From NCBI RefSeq assembly GCF_000455125.1, contig NZ_AUWR01000018.1, forward strand, positions 1 through 64,000: 64,000 nt of DNA, written 5' to 3'. This document shows positions 59,261-64,000 of the stretch, in pieces (position 1 is the first letter of the stretch; every line of letters starts with the position of its first letter). Under the pieces are notes generated by a model, which saw nothing but the letters and a program-made list of their open reading frames with translations, did not search any database and was not told the origin of the DNA. Both the position numbers and the translations under genes were made by a program. This DNA is from Mycobacterium sp. UM_WGJ. Lineage in GTDB: Bacteria > Actinomycetota > Actinomycetes > Mycobacteriales > Mycobacteriaceae.

Positions 59261-60056
59261 ATCCACGTTCCTGACCACCCTGACCCGGGCAGTCGGGGCG
59301 CTGCATCGAGCCGATGTACCGTTCGCCCTGGCCGGCGGCGCGGCGGTATACGCCCGCGGCGGTCCGCACTCCCACCACGACATCGACCTGCTGGTCGAAC
59401 CGTCCGAAGCCGAGCGTGCGGCGATAGTGCTCGCCGAGGCCGGTATGTCACGGGTTCAGCCGCCGGAAGACTGGCTGCTCAAGGTCTTCGACGGCGAGGT
59501 GCTGGTGGACCTGATCCATCACCTCGGCGAGACCCCGATCAGCGCCGACACCATCTCCAACGCCCCGCCGATTCAGGTCGGGTCGGTGATCGTCCGGGTC
59601 ATCACCGCCACCGAACTGATGGTGCAGAAGCTCGCGGTGCTGGACTGTCACCGTTGCGATTTCGCCGAGCTTCTCATTGTCGCGCGAGTCCTGCGTGAAC
59701 AGGTGGATTGGCCGCAAGTGCGCCGGCGGCTGCGGAATTCCCCGTTCGCCGAGGCCTTCTGCCACCTGCTGCGTGGGCTGTCCATCGTTGACGACGACAA
59801 CATCGAGCGGCCGCAGCCACCCGCCCATCTGGTCGCCGTCGTACGGCGGAGGCTCGCCGAAGACCCCGCGATCGGCGAGCTGGGGATCGGCATCGAGATC
59901 AACGACGACTCGGTGCGCCTGACCGGATCGGTCAACGGGCCGCAGCGCCGAGCGGCGATCGAATCGGCTGTTCGGCGCATCGTGGGTGCGCGAAATGTGG
60001 TGAACGAGATCGAAGTGGTGCAGCTGTTCGAACCCGCAGAGCAGGTGACCGGGTGA
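59253..60056 (+). CDS. Nucleotidyltransferase fused to a BON domain
   Basis: The 267-residue protein has an N-terminal nucleotidyltransferase-like core (FALAGGAAVYARGG, then HHDIDLLVEP giving GG...DxD) of the kind seen in AbiEii/MNT proteins, with a helical segment to about residue 185. The C-terminal 65 residues form a BON domain (INDDSVRLTGSVNG, ARNVVNEIEVV). BON domains usually bind membranes or phospholipids and are rarely joined to such a fold. It overlaps the neighbours on both sides (8 and 4 bases). Function unknown. Confidence 0.8.
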   Translation: MDESTFLTTLTRAVGALHRADVPFALAGGAAVYARGGPHSHHDIDLLVEPSEAERAAIVLAEAGMSRVQPPEDWLLKVFDGEVLVDLIHHLGETPISADTISNAPPIQVGSVIVRVITATELMVQKLAVLDCHRCDFAELLIVARVLREQVDWPQVRRRLRNSPFAEAFCHLLRGLSIVDDDNIERPQPPAHLVAVVRRRLAEDPAIGELGIGIEINDDSVRLTGSVNGPQRRAAIESAVRRIVGARNVVNEIEVVQLFEPAEQVTG

Positions 60057-60811
60057 TTCGGGTAGCAGCCGTGGGTGACATTCATCTGGGTGAGGACTCG
60101 CGCGGCACCATGCACTGGCACGACATCGACGCCCGTGCCGACATGCTGCTGGTCGCCGGCGACCTGACCCGCCACGGGACCACCGCCGAGGGCCAGGTGG
60201 TCGCCGACGAACTGCGGGGCTGCCCGGTGCCGGTGGTGTGCGTGCTCGGCAACCACGACTACCACCAGAATCAGCAGAACGAGATCACCGCGGCACTGCG
60301 CGACGCCGGGATCGCCGTCCTGGAAGGCGAGACCCACACCATCGAGGTGCACCGGCAGCGGGTCGGCGTGGCCGGAGTGAAAGGGTTCGGTGGCGGCTTC
60401 GCCGGCAGATGCGCGACAGCCTTCGGGGAGCCCGAGATGAAGGCGTTCGTCGGCGCCACGCAGACCGCTTCCGATCAGCTGCGTGACGGTCTGCGCGCAC
60501 TGCGCACGGACTATCGGATCGCACTGCTGCACTACTCTCCCGTCGCCGACACGCTGCACGGCGAGCCACCGGAGATCTATCCATTTCTGGGCTCGTGTCT
60601 GCTGGCCGAGGCCATCGACGAATCCGGAGCCGACCTGGCGGTGCACGGTCACGCCCACGCCGGAACCGAGAAGGGCCGCACCGCCGGTGGCGTCGCGGTA
60701 CGCAATGTGGCCCGACCACTGCTCCGCGCGCCTTACAGCGTGTATCAGGTCAGCGGCAATCCGATAGCGGCGGCCAGCGCTGCCAGCGCGGCGAACATCC
60801 ACGCGACGTAG
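60053..60811 (+). CDS. Calcineurin-like metallophosphoesterase
   Basis: The 252-residue enzyme has the full metallophosphoesterase motif set: [28 protein letters not shown] and VHGHAHAG. These bind two metal ions for hydrolysis of phosphomono- or diesters. The substrate is not predictable. The GTG start overlaps the NTase-BON stop (GTGA), and the last 67 bases overlap the convergent antiporter gene. Together with the HAD phosphatase and NTase it suggests a pathway acting on nucleotides or nucleic-acid ends. Confidence 0.87.
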   Translation: MIRVAAVGDIHLGEDSRGTMHWHDIDARADMLLVAGDLTRHGTTAEGQVVADELRGCPVPVVCVLGNHDYHQNQQNEITAALRDAGIAVLEGETHTIEVHRQRVGVAGVKGFGGGFAGRCATAFGEPEMKAFVGATQTASDQLRDGLRALRTDYRIALLHYSPVADTLHGEPPEIYPFLGSCLLAEAIDESGADLAVHGHAHAGTEKGRTAGGVAVRNVARPLLRAPYSVYQVSGNPIAAASAASAANIHAT

Positions 60812-62541
60812 TCCCCGACGTGCCCGGAGTGTGCGGCGCGCAACGCACTGAGCGCTGGTGCGGCAACAGCGGTGGCAGCCCGACGCACCGCTGGAGTCCA
60901 GCGGTACAGCCCGGCGGCCGCCACTCCCGCCGCCGCGAGCGCGCCAAGGGCGCTCATACCGGCCCCGGCCACCGACCAGCCCGGACCCGACGCAGCGGCC
61001 ACCGCGCCCGCTTCGACGAAACGTGCCGCGGCGCTCTGCGCTCCGCGCGCGACCCCGGGCAGCAGGCCGGCAGCCAGGCAGCCGGCCAGCAGCAACCCGA
61101 TCGCCACATACATGCTCAGCGGTGTTCGCCGCAGCCAGGTGTCGGGTTCCTCATCGCCGCGGGTGCGGCGCCCGGAGGCCACGTCGTCGGACGGCTCGGT
61201 TCGTCCGCCGATACCGGTGAAACAACGGATGCCGGCCCGCAGCACGGCGCCGCCCGTCAGTGCCGAAACCCCCAGGAACAGTGCCGATCCCCACCCGCTG
61301 CCGACGGCCTCCTCGCAGAGGGTCTTGCCGAGTGCCGTGCCGAACGGAGGCAGGCCCGCCAGGGCGACGGCCGCGGTGCCGAAGCAGGCCGCCAGCAGCG
61401 GCTGGCCCCGGCCGCGTCCCGCCAACTCCCATTCGTCGACGCTGTGGTGACGGTCCAGCAACACCCCCACGATCAGGAACAGCGCCGACTTAGCCCCGGC
61501 GTGGCCGACCAGGTAGACCGCCGCACCGGCCACCCCGTGGGCGCTCAAGGTCGCGGTGGCCACCAGCGACAACCCCATGTGGCCGATGGTGGAATAGGCC
61601 AGCAGCCGCTTGAGGTGGCGCTGCAGCAGGCACATCACCGCGCCGACGGCTGCGGTCAGCGCACCCGCCACCACGAAGACCCGGCTGATCACCGAAGGCG
61701 GCAGCACACCGGCGAACACCTCCCAATACGCCCGCCACAGCCCGTAGAGGCCCAGCTCGACCATGACCCCGGAGAACAACACGCACACGCCGGCCGGGGC
61801 GACCGCGTGCGCGTCGGCCAGCCAGAAGTGCAGCGGCACAATGGCGGCCTTGACCAGCAGTGCCGCCGACACCAGTACGAAGGCGGCCACCACCAGGGCG
61901 TCGGGCGGGCCTCCCGCGGACGTCGAGCGCAGTGCCGCACCCAGCTGGGCCATCCCCAACTGGCCGCCACGGGCGTAGAGCAAGGTGATGCCGATCAGGG
62001 TCACACACGCGCTCAGCGACTGAATGATCCCGAAGTTGAGTGCCCCCTGGATCGCCGAGCGATCCTCGATCTTGATGCCGGTCAGGGCGTAGCCGACCGC
62101 ACCCATCAACTCGAGGAACACGAACAGGTTGAACAGGTCGGATGCCAGCACGAAGCCGTTCATCGCCGCCAGGAAGATCAACAGCAGCGCGCCGAAGCGC
62201 GTGCCGGCCTCGTCGAGACCGCGGCGACTGTAGAGCGCCGCGCACACGGTCAGGGAGCCGGCCAGCACCGCCAGTCCCGCCGAGAGTGGATCGGCGGCCA
62301 TGGCGATGCCGACCGCCAGGCCGGAATGCGGGGGCCAGTCACCAACCCAGGCCACCACCGTGCGGCCCGACGCCGCTACCAACGCGCAGCCGGCACCCGC
62401 AGTGCAGGCCGCCGCGACCGCCAGCACCAACGTATTGGCCACCGACCGAGTCACCCTGCCGCTCAGCGCCAGCAACAGACATGCCGCCAGGATCGGCACC
62501 GCGACCAGCAGTGGCAACAAAGCGGCGTTGGCGGCCGGCAC
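60745..62541 (-). CDS. mnhD: Mrp/Mnh antiporter subunit D (NuoM/N-like)
   Basis: The 598-residue, about 14-helix membrane protein of the proton-translocating NADH dehydrogenase/antiporter family has [12 protein letters not shown], the conserved Lys region in [20 protein letters not shown] and [15 protein letters not shown]. With the neighbouring subunits it forms a cation/proton antiporter. MnhD is the best fit by position after MnhC, although MnhA-type and MnhD-type subunits are similar. The GTG start is six bases after mnhC. The C-terminus overlaps the phosphoesterase gene. Confidence 0.88.
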   Translation of the reverse strand: MPAANAALLPLLVAVPILAACLLLALSGRVTRSVANTLVLAVAAACTAGAGCALVAASGRTVVAWVGDWPPHSGLAVGIAMAADPLSAGLAVLAGSLTVCAALYSRRGLDEAGTRFGALLLIFLAAMNGFVLASDLFNLFVFLELMGAVGYALTGIKIEDRSAIQGALNFGIIQSLSACVTLIGITLLYARGGQLGMAQLGAALRSTSAGGPPDALVVAAFVLVSAALLVKAAIVPLHFWLADAHAVAPAGVCVLFSGVMVELGLYGLWRAYWEVFAGVLPPSVISRVFVVAGALTAAVGAVMCLLQRHLKRLLAYSTIGHMGLSLVATATLSAHGVAGAAVYLVGHAGAKSALFLIVGVLLDRHHSVDEWELAGRGRGQPLLAACFGTAAVALAGLPPFGTALGKTLCEEAVGSGWGSALFLGVSALTGGAVLRAGIRCFTGIGGRTEPSDDVASGRRTRGDEEPDTWLRRTPLSMYVAIGLLLAGCLAAGLLPGVARGAQSAAARFVEAGAVAAASGPGWSVAGAGMSALGALAAAGVAAAGLYRWTPAVRRAATAVAAPALSALRAAHSGHVGDYVAWMFAALAALAAAIGLPLT

Positions 62542-62547
62542 GGTGAT

Positions 62548-62892
62548 TCAGCCCCGCAATGCCGACAGCTGATCCGGATCCAAGGTGTGGTGGCGCTTGT
62601 GGACCTGAATGGCCAGTGCCAGAAGCAATGCGGTGACGGTGGCCTGAATGACGATGTCGGTGAGTGTCATCGCCTGGACCACGGGGTCGACCACAGCAGT
62701 CGGCCCGGGAGAATCGACGAAGATCGGCGGCGCCGCGCCGTGCTGGTAGCCGACGGTCAACAGCAACAGGTAGGTGCCCGCCTGCGCCACCGACAGGCAT
62801 ACCACTGCGTGAATCAGGTTGTGGCTGCGCATGATTCCGAAGGCTCCGACCAGTACCAGCCAGCCCGCCACGCCGTATATGTAGCTGCTCAC
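62548..62892 (-). CDS. mnhC: Mrp/Mnh antiporter subunit C (NuoK-like)
   Basis: The 114-residue protein has three helices: VAGWLVLVGAFGIMRSHNLI, then VVCLSVAQAGTYLLLLTVGY and a last helix starting with the NuoK signature DPVVQAMTLTDIVIQATVTA. MnhC is a core subunit next to MnhD. The GTG start overlaps the preceding stop (GTGA). Confidence 0.9.
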   Translation of the reverse strand: MSSYIYGVAGWLVLVGAFGIMRSHNLIHAVVCLSVAQAGTYLLLLTVGYQHGAAPPIFVDSPGPTAVVDPVVQAMTLTDIVIQATVTALLLALAIQVHKRHHTLDPDQLSALRG

Positions 62893-63632
62893 GATCCCTC
62901 CCGTCGCGGTGCGACAGTGATCTCCTGGGCCAGGAACTGCGCCAGCAGTACGGTCATGCCGCACGCCACCGCGATACCGACCGCGGCGTTGAGCAGCGGT
63001 ACCGTCCCCGCGGACAGCAACTGGCCTCGGGTGCCGGTCGGCAATACGTTGAGCAGGAATGCTCCGCCGGCGACCAGGGCGGTGACGCCGATCGCGGCGA
63101 ACGCTGCTGCGCCCAGCGCCTCCCCGACGTCGAAGACGTTGACCGGCCGCAGCCGATCCAGCGCCCGGAAGCTTCCGGTGATGTAGAGCAGGTGCAGACC
63201 GGAAGCCAGCAGTACGCCGCCCTGGAAACCCCCACCCGGGGTCAGATGCCCGTGCACCACAACGTCGACACCCACCGCCAGGGTCACCGGCAGCAGGAGA
63301 TATCCGACGAACCGGGTGGCCTCCAGGGCAGTCCGGCGACCTGAGTTGTGATACTCGCGCTCCTCGACGGCCGGCCGCAGCAGGGCCATCACACCGGTCA
63401 CCGAGGCGACCAGAATGGTCTCCTCACCGAGCGTGTCCAGCGCGCGCTGGTCGAAGTTCACCGATGCCACCACGTTGGCGGTGGCGTGCGAAAACGCTGC
63501 CCGCACCGCAAGATCGCGGTAAACGTGATGCGCCTGCCCGAACGCGGGCAGGTCGGCGAATCCCAGCGCCAGCAGAATCCCCAGTCCGGCCGCCCCGGCC
63601 AGGAACAGCGCTGTGCGCCCAGCGTGGCTCAC
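62889..63632 (-). CDS. mnhB: Mrp/Mnh antiporter subunit B-type protein
   Basis: The 247-residue membrane protein has an N-terminal part resembling the MbhE/MnhA C-terminal region (NFDQRALDTLGEETILVASVTGVM). It is joined to an MnhB domain with RFVGYLLLPVTLAVG and HGHLTPGGGFQGGVLLAS. The GHLTPGGGFQGG loop is diagnostic for MnhB. The GTG start overlaps the preceding gene (GTGA). The fused arrangement is common in actinobacterial Mrp operons. Confidence 0.87.
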   Translation of the reverse strand: MSHAGRTALFLAGAAGLGILLALGFADLPAFGQAHHVYRDLAVRAAFSHATANVVASVNFDQRALDTLGEETILVASVTGVMALLRPAVEEREYHNSGRRTALEATRFVGYLLLPVTLAVGVDVVVHGHLTPGGGFQGGVLLASGLHLLYITGSFRALDRLRPVNVFDVGEALGAAAFAAIGVTALVAGGAFLLNVLPTGTRGQLLSAGTVPLLNAAVGIAVACGMTVLLAQFLAQEITVAPRREGS

Positions 63633-63880
63633 CGGCCGATCTCCCGGTGCCGGCGCTGCACCGTACGCACGGTGAGCATCACCATCAACGGCACCACCAC
63701 ACCGCCGATCAGCAACTGGGACAACGCCACGTCGGGCGCCTGCAGCAGCACGAACAAGACCGTGAGGGCCAAGCCGAAGACCGACAACATGATCGCCTGC
63801 CGCTGCGGCTCGCCGGTCAGCGCGACGATGGTCCCGATGATGCCGACCGTCGTGAGCGAGAACAGGACCAGGGTGGTCAT
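63629..63880 (-). CDS. DUF4040/MbhD-like antiporter subunit
   Basis: The 83-residue protein has three helices. VALTGEPQRQAIMLSVFGLA and the conserved QAPDVALSQLLIGGVVVPL match the DUF4040 segment found at the end of long MnhA or as separate MbhD proteins. It is a piece of the membrane antiporter module. The ATG overlaps the stop of the mnhG gene (ATGA). Confidence 0.87.
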   Translation of the reverse strand: MTTLVLFSLTTVGIIGTIVALTGEPQRQAIMLSVFGLALTVLFVLLQAPDVALSQLLIGGVVVPLMVMLTVRTVQRRHREIGR

Positions 63881-64000
63881 GACGGCGAGTCGGCTTCCAC
63901 CACACCGGCTTCGTGGGCGGTCAGCCGGGCGGTGGCCGCCGACATCACCGGCGCGGTCAGCAACACCAGCGCGGTGATCAGCAAGACCATCACCGACGCT
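63877..64000 (-). CDS. mnhG: Mrp/Mnh antiporter subunit G, partial
   Basis: Only the last 40 codons are inside the window. The sequence reads ASVMVLLITALVLLTAPVMS followed by AATARLTAHEAGVVEADSPS and a stop, matching the C-terminal helix and LLTAPV motif of MnhG/PhaG. The gene continues past the right end. Its stop overlaps the DUF4040 start. Confidence 0.8.
   Translation of the reverse strand, partial: ASVMVLLITALVLLTAPVMSAATARLTAHEAGVVEADSPS

Noticed and set aside
60595-63186. Plus-strand frame of about 863 codons opposite the Mrp genes
   Set aside because: Gln/Arg/His-rich antisense frame without domains. The opposite strand encodes clear membrane proteins.

Overview
The window is a 64 kb stretch of a high-GC actinobacterial chromosome, almost certainly a mycobacterium (Mycobacterium sensu lato). 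The evidence is the gene content and order. From left to right it follows the Mycobacterium tuberculosis block Rv3244c (lpqB) to Rv3285 (accA3): mtrAB, WhiB2, the F420 genes fbiA/fbiB, mannose and rhamnose activation for the cell wall, the PacL1/CtpC metal pump, and the AccD5/AccE5/AccA3 acyl-CoA carboxylase. Dense packing, ATGA/GTGA overlaps, many GTG starts and several probable leaderless starts fit the same picture. I saw no rRNA, tRNA, insertion sequence, prophage or CRISPR array.

Layout. 0.3-6.7 kb (minus): lpqB-mtrB-mtrA-tmk-sahH, the cell-cycle/envelope two-component system with its lipoprotein, then thymidylate kinase and SAH hydrolase. 6.8-8.7 kb (minus): a TetR regulator overlapping alkane hydroxylase alkB, without the rubredoxin genes expected between them. 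8.9-12.5 kb (plus): a membrane adenylate cyclase followed by two alpha/beta hydrolases and a hotdog thioesterase in one tight operon. 12.5-18.8 kb (minus): DUF3499 gene, pmmA, sugar-isomerase-like gene, manA, a CDF transporter and a gene that looks like an orphan Csb1/Cas7 CRISPR RAMP protein. 18.9-23.4 kb: metallopeptidase-family gene, whiB2, fbiA-fbiB-nudix and a small secreted protein. 23.5-28.6 kb: GDP-mannose/rhamnose genes (manB, wbbL, rmlD), an LCP ligase and a TIGR03089-type protein. 28.7-32.1 kb: pacL1-ctpC metal export and a His-rich membrane protein. 32.2-39.9 kb (minus): aminotransferase-pta-ackA-pstS-pknD, linking acetyl phosphate, phosphate binding and a beta-propeller receptor kinase. 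This block is absent at this place in M. tuberculosis.

40-46.6 kb: mycothiol-dependent enzyme, fadE25, purE, purK, gtrA, PH-domain protein, birA and a lipase-like esterase. BirA presumably biotinylates AccA3, encoded further on. 46.7-53.3 kb (plus): accD5, a tandem-repeat ORF, accE5, maf, sseA, sufE-like, accA3 and an acetyltransferase-like gene. 53.2-60.8 kb: where M. tuberculosis has sigF, this genome has a UsfY-like membrane protein, a hairpin tandem repeat, an F420-dependent oxidoreductase, a heme-oxygenase-like diiron protein, a STAS protein and catalase katE. Divergent from katE is a three-gene operon of HAD phosphatase, nucleotidyltransferase-BON fusion and metallophosphoesterase. 60.7-64 kb (minus): an Mrp/Mnh cation-proton antiporter operon, cut by the window end.

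The best leads for something undescribed are the orphan Csb1-like gene coupled to a CDF transporter, and the HAD/NTase-BON/phosphoesterase operon. Further leads are the repeat ORF inside the carboxylase operon and two genes (fbiB and the acetyltransferase) whose conserved start codon appears to be ATA.
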